Below are positions 18,201 through 25,136 of a DNA stretch of 46,432 nucleotides, piece after piece. Origin of the DNA: Bacteroidaceae bacterium (lineage in GTDB: Bacteria; Bacteroidota; Bacteroidia; Bacteroidales; Bacteroidaceae); the NCBI GenBank assembly GCA_024398615.1, contig JAKSIU010000020.1, forward strand, positions 1-46,432, read 5' to 3'. The notes under the pieces were generated by a model. It ran no database searches. It was not told the DNA's origin and worked only from the letters and a program-made list of their open reading frames with translations. Position 1 is the first letter of the stretch. Each line of letters begins with the position of its first letter. A program made the position numbers and the translations under genes.

Positions 18201-19900
18201 GTGCTCCCTTTGCGCTGACCGTCATAGGCGGCCTTACGTTCTCGGCCATCCTGACGCTGCTGCTCATACCTACGCTCTACATCTCGTTCGAGAACATGCG
18301 CGCATGGTACAAGGGTCTGGGCCGCTACACGCATATCCTGCATGCCGTTATCTTAGGTGTGGGCCTGCTGGTGATCCTGACAAGCATGAGCGGAATCTTC
18401 CGTATCCTGCTCTCAATCATCGTGCTGCTGGTTGCCATTCCGGGAGTGACATATTTCATCAAGAGCTCCGTGAGGATTGCACGCGAGGACATCGTTGCTC
18501 CGGACCAGCCTATCGAGATTGAGGTACGCAACCTTGTCAAGGTATATGACTGGCCAGGACTGTTCCTGCGTCAGTGGAGGAGCGGCCTCAACATACGCCG
18601 CAGGCTTGGACTGGCACGCACTTACCATCATGCAAAGGACTTCGTGGGTCTTCTGTGGCAGGTCGTGGTATTCGGATTCACGGGTTATCTGGCCGGCTGG
18701 TATTTCGAGAAGAACTTCTGGATACTGCTCATGGCAATCATCACGCTGGCTGGTGTCAAAAACATACTTAAAGCCGTTACCGAGTACATTGGCTACAAGT
18801 GCGGCAATCCCGCTACTGCGCAGAAGATCAGACGGATACTCTTCTGGGTCCTGCCTGCTCTGACCATGTTCTTCCTGAGCAGACGCCTTGAAAGCAAGGG
18901 ATTCATGGTGTTCATAGCAGTGGTCTGGGTGCTGGGACTCTTCATCCGCCGCACATCGGATTATCTCTATGAGAACGATATCAACGTGGAGCGTCTGAAG
19001 GGACAGAAGGCCGGTCTGAAGCGGACCTGGTTCGTGTTCGTCAAGAGCATTCCAGTCATTGGCAAGCAGAAGAAGCCGTTCAGGGCCCTGCGTGGCGTAT
19101 CGTTCCAGATTCATAGCGGCATGTTCGGCCTGCTGGGCCCCAACGGAGCCGGCAAGTCCACGTTCATGCGCATTGTCACAGGCATCCTGCGCCAGAGTTA
19201 TGGCACGGTGTTCATCAACGGAATGGACACGCTCAAATACCGCGAGGAGCTGCAGAGCCTTATAGGGTTCCTGCCTCAGGAATTCGGTATGTACGAGGCT
19301 ATGACAGCGTGGGATTTCCTCGATTATCAGGCCATCCTTAAGGGAGTGACCGATGAGAAGGTCCGTCGCGAAAGGCTTGAGTATGTGCTTTCTGCTGTTC
19401 ATATGTACGAGCAGAGGAACTCCGCCATCGGATCCTTCTCGGGCGGTATGAAGCAGCGTATCGGAATCGCCATGATCCTGCTCAACCTGCCGCGCATACT
19501 TGTCGTCGATGAGCCTACTGCCGGTCTGGATCCCCGTGAGCGCATACGCTTCCGCAACCTGCTGGTCGAACTGAGCCGTGAGCGCATCGTCATATTCTCG
19601 ACCCACATCATTGAGGATATCGCCAGCTCGTGCAACCAGGTCGTGGTCATCGAGAAGGGTACACTCAAGTACTTCGGTGAACCCGGCGACATGGTTCATC
19701 TGGCCAAGGACAAGGTATGGCTGTTTGACATCGAGGCATCGCGTCTGGGCGAACTGGACGAGAAGCTTATAGCCAACCATATTCAGGATGGCGACATGAT
19801 CAGGGTGCGCTACATATCGCCCACATGTCCCGTTCCCGGAGCCGAGCCGGCCGAGCCCAACCTGGAGGATGCTTACCTCTGCCTGTTGAAGAATCTTTAA
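15206..19900 (+). CDS. RND efflux permease fused to a C-terminal ABC ATPase domain
   Basis: This 1564-residue single reading frame combines two transporter classes. Residues 1 to about 1035 form a complete RND pump (TM4 GMLLDSSIVV, D397; last RND helix near TLLLIPTLYISF). Two extra membrane helices follow (about 1041-1087). From I1103 an ABC ATPase begins (IEIEVRNLVKVY, A-loop Y1114). It is interrupted at once by about 175 residues with four predicted membrane helices, and resumes at about A1294 (ALRGVSFQ). The rest is intact: Walker A G1311-T1319, signature FSGGM 1411-1415, Walker B D1435/E1436 and switch H1467. The even number of added helices keeps the ATPase in the cytoplasm. It overlaps the preceding RND gene by four bases and precedes a small ABC permease. 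I do not know a characterised protein of this design. Confidence 0.92.
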   Translation: MKSFVDRRVTICMLLVATSLMGYFSYKQLSVELLPNTELPQLYISCSAQSDLTPSYMEQQVIIPLEGAVSAVGGVENMETTVSGRQGTITVDFKRGTNLKLTTVKLQQKISSIRSDFPTGVNVNVQQANIGGMGNQFISLQVRGTGGVDRLRAIVDKDVVPRLLSIDGIADVTVYGGRVKSIEIRSNPEAMQALNISNSQISQALNQYNQERTFLGFISESDRKYYVQLDANYDDVSQVENLVVAPGPIYLKNVATVFFDYKDETTISRVNGMDAISVSMVNVQGENILELSKRCLKRIDEVNREVAPQDLQLVVQSNSADQISNNMSQIVRLALLGGMLAIFVLWFFLRNIRLVCLIALSIPVSVLSAFNVFYAADISINTLTLLGIALAIGMLLDSSIVVLENIYRLASMGMPPRLAALQGVREVRKALIASTLTTITVFLPFVFSNEPMIKLLGQNIGFSIISTLLFSLLVAVTFIPMATAAMMERSSGRGNTPFSKMAIHDRPLQIYSTLLKTCLRKPGPTIGTAIAVLVIAFIVALSRNTGQNRQVDSDRVNVSITMPTGSTIDNTDEATATLEARLDSFPQKKDVISRIQEDQASITVTLQDDYSKKGGPTISQIVEQLGDQLKLDEDIDVRVTPGYGGGQQNASGLNRLTRFMSVLGVGDNSERIVVKGSDTETMRIVANELRYNLEQMEFVRDVRVDNPGGRREVQLTFDPVSLASYGITPQNISSALNALNRSTSTGASFKVGTDEYDIVIMDDLTEEEEEAGRWEKTMDDLRRVTITDQNGGVHELQQLASIRLSRGPSEVRRVNRDRRINVTYGISQSEELPKDVLDGYHDQIDDLIANYNLPSGLALEAQRGDDSTGEFKFLILASILLIFMILAASFESLTTPVVLLFSIPLAAIGSLLALLLSGNSLLTANTLTGFLILLGVVVNNGIILIDYSTTLRKRGYGRMRAIMTSGHSRLRPICITTITTIVTLIPMAMGDSEYAGAIGAPFALTVIGGLTFSAILTLLLIPTLYISFENMRAWYKGLGRYTHILHAVILGVGLLVILTSMSGIFRILLSIIVLLVAIPGVTYFIKSSVRIAREDIVAPDQPIEIEVRNLVKVYDWPGLFLRQWRSGLNIRRRLGLARTYHHAKDFVGLLWQVVVFGFTGYLAGWYFEKNFWILLMAIITLAGVKNILKAVTEYIGYKCGNPATAQKIRRILFWVLPALTMFFLSRRLESKGFMVFIAVVWVLGLFIRRTSDYLYENDINVERLKGQKAGLKRTWFVFVKSIPVIGKQKKPFRALRGVSFQIHSGMFGLLGPNGAGKSTFMRIVTGILRQSYGTVFINGMDTLKYREELQSLIGFLPQEFGMYEAMTAWDFLDYQAILKGVTDEKVRRERLEYVLSAVHMYEQRNSAIGSFSGGMKQRIGIAMILLNLPRILVVDEPTAGLDPRERIRFRNLLVELSRERIVIFSTHIIEDIASSCNQVVVIEKGTLKYFGEPGDMVHLAKDKVWLFDIEASRLGELDEKLIANHIQDGDMIRVRYISPTCPVPGAEPAEPNLEDAYLCLLKNL

Positions 19901-19913
19901 ATGAAGTAGAGCA

Positions 19914-20627
19914 ATGTCAGTCATACAGAATTTGAAAGCCTATGCCAAGGTATGCGGCTACAATATGAGGATAATATTTGCAGGCAAGTTCATCTGGTTC
20001 CTGCTGCTGGGCCTGGCCCTGTTCTTCTTCCTCATGTTCACGGCGGCATCCAAGGGCACGGCGCTCAGCCACAGCATGGTATATGACCAGCTTATCATAC
20101 CGGGACTGCTGCTTGTGTTCTATCCTGCCTGTTTCGGCATTCAGAACGATGCGGACAACCGCATATTGGAACTGCTTTTCAGCATACCCAACTATATCTA
20201 TAAAGTATGGCTGTTCAGGCTGTTCATGATCTATGTGGAGGTCTTCCTGATTCTGGTGGTATATGCCTTTCTGGCCAGAATACTCTTGTACCCGGTGTCA
20301 CCGTTCCTGATGGCGGCTCAGCTCATGATTCCCGTAATGCTGTTCGGCAACCTGGCCTTCATGTACTCCACGCTCATCCGTAACGGTAATGCCGCCGCGG
20401 TGCTGTCAGTGCTAACGGTCATACTGGCGCTCATCCTGTCCAACATGCCATTCGTCCAGAACAAGGTCTGGGACGTGACCATCAACCCATACGAGGAGCC
20501 GGAGAACATCAATGCGGCCATCTGGAGCGTCATTCTGCTCAAAAACCGCATAGCCATGATTGTGGCCGCTATCGTATTCCTTATGTCGGGCCTCCTTGGC
20601 CTGCAGAACCGCGGCAAGTTCCTCTGA
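19914..20627 (+). CDS. ABC-2 type permease subunit
   Basis: This 237-residue membrane protein has about six hydrophobic helices and the layout of a small ABC-2 permease, including the amphipathic start, a long second cytoplasmic loop with FGIQNDADNRILELLFSIP, and a final LLGLQNRGKFL. It has no ATPase of its own. It starts 13 bases after the RND-ABC fusion gene, so its likely ATPase partners are the fused domain or the ATPase at 5275. It closes the seven-gene operon. No clear terminator is seen in the 51 bases between its stop and the convergent nitroreductase gene. Confidence 0.8.
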   Translation: MSVIQNLKAYAKVCGYNMRIIFAGKFIWFLLLGLALFFFLMFTAASKGTALSHSMVYDQLIIPGLLLVFYPACFGIQNDADNRILELLFSIPNYIYKVWLFRLFMIYVEVFLILVVYAFLARILLYPVSPFLMAAQLMIPVMLFGNLAFMYSTLIRNGNAAAVLSVLTVILALILSNMPFVQNKVWDVTINPYEEPENINAAIWSVILLKNRIAMIVAAIVFLMSGLLGLQNRGKFL

Positions 20628-20678
20628 CCCCTGAACAACGGGCTTCGTACACTTGTCCCACGCGACCATATTAACTTG

Positions 20679-21377
20679 TCATTCGGCCCATTCGAAGTTG
20701 TCCGTCCCGGCTCCAATCTCGAAATGCAGTTTGGCTATGCCCAGGTCCATGCGGGTGTAGCCAATCAGGGATGAGCCTTTCTTTGCCAGAACTTTCTCCT
20801 TGTCGCTTTTTTTGTCAAATCCCAGATACTCGAAACGGAACTTCTGCTGGTTGACGGCAGTGGGGGCGAGCAGGGCGGCCTTTACGCCTTCGTTGAACCA
20901 TTGTGGAGTGATTTCGCTGGCGTTGCTTACATCGGCCGGCGACTTGATTTTATGGGACACTCCTTGTGTCTCTCCAAATCCGATGGATATGTAGCAGGCA
21001 ATCTTTTCGTCCTCTTCCAGGACGTATGTTCCGGGAATCTTACTGTAGCTTACACCTACCCAGCAGGTGTTGAGCCCCAAAGTCTGTGCCAGGAGCACAA
21101 TCTGTTCCCCATAGTATCCGACCCTCTCGTCCAGGTCATCGGCCTTCTTTCCTGCCATGACAAGATAGTTCCTCACACCTCTGAACCTGCCGTACTTTGC
21201 CATAGGACAAAGGAAGGACTTGGGCTCGTCAAGTATGAACTGTACATGGAGATTTCCGTCCCTGTTGACTTCCTCAATCTTCCGTTCCAATGCCTCCAGC
21301 GTGCTGCCGGTGATAGGTTGGTCTGTATATGCCCTGACAGAATGACGGGCTGTTATTGCTTCCTGTAATGTCATCAT
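20679..21377 (-). CDS. Nitroreductase family protein
   Basis: This 232-residue protein belongs to the FMN-dependent nitroreductase fold, seen in the start ITARHSVRAYTDQPI, the middle YYGEQIVLLAQTLGLNTCWVG and the end segment LAPTAVNQQKF. These enzymes use NAD(P)H to reduce nitro compounds, quinones or flavins in the cytoplasm; the natural substrate is not evident. It fits the two-subdomain TM-nitroreductase type common in anaerobes. On the minus strand a CAAATATA box (21417-21424, reading TATATTTG) could be its promoter. It is divergent from the GH2 gene and convergent with the export operon. Confidence 0.85.
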   Translation of the reverse strand: MMTLQEAITARHSVRAYTDQPITGSTLEALERKIEEVNRDGNLHVQFILDEPKSFLCPMAKYGRFRGVRNYLVMAGKKADDLDERVGYYGEQIVLLAQTLGLNTCWVGVSYSKIPGTYVLEEDEKIACYISIGFGETQGVSHKIKSPADVSNASEITPQWFNEGVKAALLAPTAVNQQKFRFEYLGFDKKSDKEKVLAKKGSSLIGYTRMDLGIAKLHFEIGAGTDNFEWAE

Positions 21378-21416
21378 ATTTGATTGGAATCTTCTGAGTG
21401 TCGTTGCATGATATTA

Positions 21417-21424
21417 CAAATATA
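21417..21424 (-). promoter_or_regulatory. Bacteroidetes -7 box (TATATTTG) for the nitroreductase gene
   Basis: On the minus strand the sequence reads TATATTTGT, matching TAnnTTTGY, about 40 bases before the nitroreductase ATG. No clear -33 element was identified. Confidence 0.45.
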
Positions 21425-21468
21425 TTGTTTACTTTGTAAGGTCTTTCGTATTTTAGCTTCATTCGCAA

Positions 21469-24117
21469 ATGAATTGGTACATGAACGTGGAAAAGAATAA
21501 TATTGGCGTAAAAACGGGTCGGCATGTGAGAAAAGCCTTGCTGGCAGGTCTTTATATGCTTGTCTGCACATCGGGTATGATTGCACAGACGCAGGAACAG
21601 CTTCTGCTGAGCGGCTGGCGCTTCCAGCGCGGCAGCGTGCAGGGTGCGGAATCAGCACAGTTCGATGACTCCGGCTGGCAGCAGGTTTCCATTCCGCACG
21701 ACTGGGCCATAGCAGGTCCGTTTGACAGTAACATCAAGAAGTCTGGAAGTACCGGCGCCCTGCCATGGACTGGCGAGGGGTGGTACCGTACGCAGATAAA
21801 CATCCCCGAGGGGTACACTTCGGCCGAGCTGATTTTTGACGGGGCCATGGCCGAGCCGCATGTTTACATTGACGGCAATGAGGTCGGTTACTGGGCCTAC
21901 GGATACAACACTTTCAGTCTTGATATTTCCCGGTTCCTTCCACAAGACAATGGCGATCTGGTTCCCGGAACGCATACTCTGGCTGTTCATCTGTACAACA
22001 TCGAGGAATCAGCACGCTGGTATCCGGGAGCGGGGCTGTATAGGCCTGTACGTCTTGTACTTCATCCGGATTCTTATCTGAAGACTTGGGGAACATTTGC
22101 CCGCACTACTATGGTGACAGGTGTTTCGGCCGATGCTTCCAGCGCCAGTGAAGCCCGCATATATGTGTCATCGGAAGTCAAGTCCGGCAGAATACCTTTC
22201 GGAAACAATAAATTCCAGGTACGACAGTCACTGTTGGACAATACTGGAAGTATAGTGGCTCAAAGTATTGAGAATGTGAATCTTGTCGGTATGGGACTCA
22301 CAGGTGAGACCAAACATGTCCTCTCTGTACAGGATGCTCATTTGTGGAGCCCTGAAAAACCTTATCTCTACACTCTTGTCACTGAATTTGTGATGAATGA
22401 TGAACTGTTTGACCGCAAGGAGACCAAGGTGGGCATACGGTCCATTGAATACACGGCCGATGGTTTCAGACTGAACGGGCAGGTCCGCAAGTTCAAGGGC
22501 GTATGCCTGCACCACGACCTGGGGCCCCTTGGAACGGCTTTCAACAAGGATGCTTTCCGCCGGCAGGTCCGGCTGCTCAAGGAGATTGGTTGCGATGCCA
22601 TACGCACCGCCCACAACATGCCTGCCCCGTGGCAGATGGACATCTGTGACGAGATGGGCATGCTGGTCATGGCCGAATCATTCGACATGTGGATAAGCCC
22701 GAAGGTCAAGAACGGTTATTGCCGTTTCTTTGACCAAAGGGAGACGCCCGACAGCGATCCGTGGTGGAAACGCGACCTGACCAACCTTGTGCTTGTGAAC
22801 CGCAATCACCCGTCCATTGTGATGTGGAGCATAGGCAACGAAGTTCCGGAACAGGGTTCAGTACAGGGACGCGAGTACACCCGCCTTATGCAGGACCTTG
22901 TTCATGATTTGGACGGCACACGTCCCTGTACGCAGGGCATGGACCAGGGAACAGCATCAATGAGAATCGGCAATTGGCAGGAATGTGACATTCCGGGATT
23001 CAACTATCGGCTTCATGTATATCACGAAGGGTACAGGAACTCACCGAAGGGAATTGTGCTTGGCACAGAGACCGCATCGACCATATCAAGCCGCGGAGAG
23101 TACAAGTTCCCGGTACAGGAGGAGCATGGCACGGCCTACTCTGACGGACAGGTTTCCGGCTATGACCTGGAATCGTGCATCTGGAGCAACCTGCCCGATG
23201 ATGACTGGATGTATCAGGACAAGCTGCCATGGGTGATTGGTGAATTCGTCTGGACAGGCTTTGACTACCTGGGAGAACCCACGCCGTATGATGGAAGCGG
23301 TCAGTCACGCAGCAGCTATTTCGGGATTTATGACCTTGCCGGTCTGCCCAAGGACCGTATGTGGCTGTACAGGACCCACTGGGCTCCTGAAAAGGAGACA
23401 TTGCATCTGTTGCCGCACTGGACGTGGCCCGGTCGCGAAGGAGAGACGACTCCCGTCTTCTGCTACACCAGCTATCCTGAGGCCGAACTCTTTGTGAACG
23501 GCAAGAGTCAGGGACGCCTGAGTCATTCTGACATGACCCTTGAGGAATATGAAGACCATAGGATCCAGGCGCCCATGCCATGGGGAGGAACGTCAACCTA
23601 TGCCGATCCTGCTGCCGGTAAAAACCGTCTGGACCGATACCGTATGCGCTGGATGAATGTTAAATACGAACCAGGGGAACTGAAAGTCGTTGCATACGAC
23701 GCCGATGGCAACAAGGTGGCAGAAGAGGTGGTCCGCACTGCAGGCAGACCCGATCACATTGAACTGGTGGCTGATCGCTCCGAAATGCCCGTACTCCCGA
23801 CCGATGCCGAAGGTAATGCCTTGGACTGCCCCAGTCTGACCTTTGTGACCGCCCGCATTGTCGATAAGGCGGGCAACCTGTGCCCTGATTCCGATTTACA
23901 GCTGTCATTCAGCGTAAAGGGCAAATCGGCAGTTTTCAACAGCTGCTGCAACGGTGATGCCACCTCAACGGAGATATTTACGGAACCGACAATGAAGGCC
24001 TTCCACGGCCAACTGGTAATTGTTCTGCAAAGCACAGACCAACCAGGCCTTTCCACACTTACCGTAACCGGCAAGGGGCTGAAAAGCGCAAAAATCAGTG
24101 TATCCGCCAAAATTTGA
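21469..24117 (+). CDS. GH2 family glycoside hydrolase (beta-galactosidase or glucuronidase type)
   Basis: This secreted enzyme has 882 residues. The ATG at 21469 is used; 21481 is an alternative, and both lead into a signal peptide ending near MIAQ. Domain order is a sugar-binding jelly roll (SGWRFQRG, IPHDWAIAGPFD), an immunoglobulin-like domain, a TIM barrel, then a DUF4982-like domain (YTSYPEAELFVNGKSQG) and a C-terminal Ig-like domain. The acid/base is E458 in SIGNEVPEQ and the probable nucleophile is E534 in GTETAS. GH2 enzymes remove terminal beta-linked galactose, glucuronic acid or mannose; the context points to plant hemicellulose or pectin side chains. A GH43 gene starts eight bases downstream. 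Confidence 0.92.
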   Translation: MNWYMNVEKNNIGVKTGRHVRKALLAGLYMLVCTSGMIAQTQEQLLLSGWRFQRGSVQGAESAQFDDSGWQQVSIPHDWAIAGPFDSNIKKSGSTGALPWTGEGWYRTQINIPEGYTSAELIFDGAMAEPHVYIDGNEVGYWAYGYNTFSLDISRFLPQDNGDLVPGTHTLAVHLYNIEESARWYPGAGLYRPVRLVLHPDSYLKTWGTFARTTMVTGVSADASSASEARIYVSSEVKSGRIPFGNNKFQVRQSLLDNTGSIVAQSIENVNLVGMGLTGETKHVLSVQDAHLWSPEKPYLYTLVTEFVMNDELFDRKETKVGIRSIEYTADGFRLNGQVRKFKGVCLHHDLGPLGTAFNKDAFRRQVRLLKEIGCDAIRTAHNMPAPWQMDICDEMGMLVMAESFDMWISPKVKNGYCRFFDQRETPDSDPWWKRDLTNLVLVNRNHPSIVMWSIGNEVPEQGSVQGREYTRLMQDLVHDLDGTRPCTQGMDQGTASMRIGNWQECDIPGFNYRLHVYHEGYRNSPKGIVLGTETASTISSRGEYKFPVQEEHGTAYSDGQVSGYDLESCIWSNLPDDDWMYQDKLPWVIGEFVWTGFDYLGEPTPYDGSGQSRSSYFGIYDLAGLPKDRMWLYRTHWAPEKETLHLLPHWTWPGREGETTPVFCYTSYPEAELFVNGKSQGRLSHSDMTLEEYEDHRIQAPMPWGGTSTYADPAAGKNRLDRYRMRWMNVKYEPGELKVVAYDADGNKVAEEVVRTAGRPDHIELVADRSEMPVLPTDAEGNALDCPSLTFVTARIVDKAGNLCPDSDLQLSFSVKGKSAVFNSCCNGDATSTEIFTEPTMKAFHGQLVIVLQSTDQPGLSTLTVTGKGLKSAKISVSAKI

Positions 24118-24124
24118 TCCATAT

Positions 24125-25081
24125 ATGAAACTGAAATTACTGACTGCCATTACAGTATCGGCTTTGGTTGCAGGGAACTGCGCCATGGCTCAGACCGAGG
24201 AGTTTGACAATCCTGTGATAAGAAGCTGTTACACGGCCGATCCGTCGGCCCATGTGTTCGGAGACACTCTCTATATCTATCCCAGTCACGATGAGGACAA
24301 TGCATTCACGTTCAGCATGAAGGACTACCATGTATTCACGACAACCGATATGGAGACTTTTCAGGACCGTGGAGTCATTTTCAAACCTTTCGAGCAGACC
24401 ACATGGGCCAGACAGGGCGCATGGGCGCCTGACTGCGTTTACAGAAACGGCAAGTACTATCTGTATTATCCCACGGACCAGAAACATATAGGTGTGGCGG
24501 TGAGCGATTCGCCAACCGGACCGTTCACAGACCCGCTGGGATATCCGCTTCTCAGCATTGATTCGCCCGGAGTTGTCTGCGACCGTGATTTCATTGACCC
24601 CTGCGTGTTCATTGACGATGACGGTCAGGCCTACATGTTTGTGGGGCAGAACACTCTGTGCTGCATCAGGTTGAACGAGGATATGATTTCATATGACGGA
24701 CAGGTGCATATCATTCAGGGACTTGTGGAATTCTTCGAGGCTGCATGGTGCCATAAGTACAACGGCAAGTATTATCTGTCATATTCCAACAGCTCGCTGA
24801 CCGGACATCAGCCTGAGATTGTCTATGCCATGGCCGATAATCCTCTGGGACCTTACGAATACAAGGGCGTAATTCTTGATCCGGTGAACAGCGGTACCAA
24901 TCATCACAGCATAGTCCGGTTCAAGGACAAATGGTACATGTTCTATCACAACGCCGACCTGAGCATATCGCGCAGGCAGCCGTTTACCGGTGTGCGCCGT
25001 TCAGTCTGTGTTGACCGTCTGTACTACAATCCTGACGGTACAATCAGAAAGGTGATACAGACGCATAAGAAGAACGATTGA
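24125..25081 (+). CDS. GH43 family glycosidase (arabinofuranosidase/xylosidase type)
   Basis: This 318-residue protein starts at the ATG at 24125, which gives a signal peptide ending in CAMAQ; an upstream in-frame ATG at 24098 overlaps the GH2 stop and lacks a signal. It is a single five-bladed propeller with the GH43 catalytic triad in order: base D39 (TADPSAH), pKa modulator D158 (DPCVFIDDDGQAYMFVG) and acid E205 (FFEAAW). GH43 enzymes release alpha-L-arabinose or beta-D-xylose from arabinoxylan, arabinan or xylo-oligosaccharides. It forms a two-gene unit with GH2. No lipobox is present, so it is probably periplasmic. Confidence 0.92.
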   Translation: MKLKLLTAITVSALVAGNCAMAQTEEFDNPVIRSCYTADPSAHVFGDTLYIYPSHDEDNAFTFSMKDYHVFTTTDMETFQDRGVIFKPFEQTTWARQGAWAPDCVYRNGKYYLYYPTDQKHIGVAVSDSPTGPFTDPLGYPLLSIDSPGVVCDRDFIDPCVFIDDDGQAYMFVGQNTLCCIRLNEDMISYDGQVHIIQGLVEFFEAAWCHKYNGKYYLSYSNSSLTGHQPEIVYAMADNPLGPYEYKGVILDPVNSGTNHHSIVRFKDKWYMFYHNADLSISRRQPFTGVRRSVCVDRLYYNPDGTIRKVIQTHKKND

Positions 25082-25100
25082 TATAGCGGAGATTTTTTTT

Positions 25101-25108
25101 TATCTTTG
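25101..25108 (+). promoter_or_regulatory. Bacteroidetes -7 box (TATCTTTG) for the CE15 gene
   Basis: TATCTTTGAC follows a T-rich stretch and lies 28 bases before the ATG at 25137. It is a strong match to the TAnnTTTG consensus and implies separate transcription of the esterase gene from the GH2-GH43 pair. Confidence 0.6.
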
Positions 25109-25136
25109 ACGAAAAAAGAAACTTACATAACGAATT

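Noticed and set aside
15206-19900. Assembly artefact joining an RND gene and an ABC gene
   Set aside because: The frame is continuous, base and codon use do not change across the join, and the linker itself encodes coherent membrane helices. Reads would still be needed for proof.
18413-19924. Long open frame of 503 codons on the minus strand inside the RND-ABC fusion
   Set aside because: It lies entirely antisense to clear ATPase motifs, has no recognisable family features and is rich in His, Gln and Asp as expected of a shadow frame.
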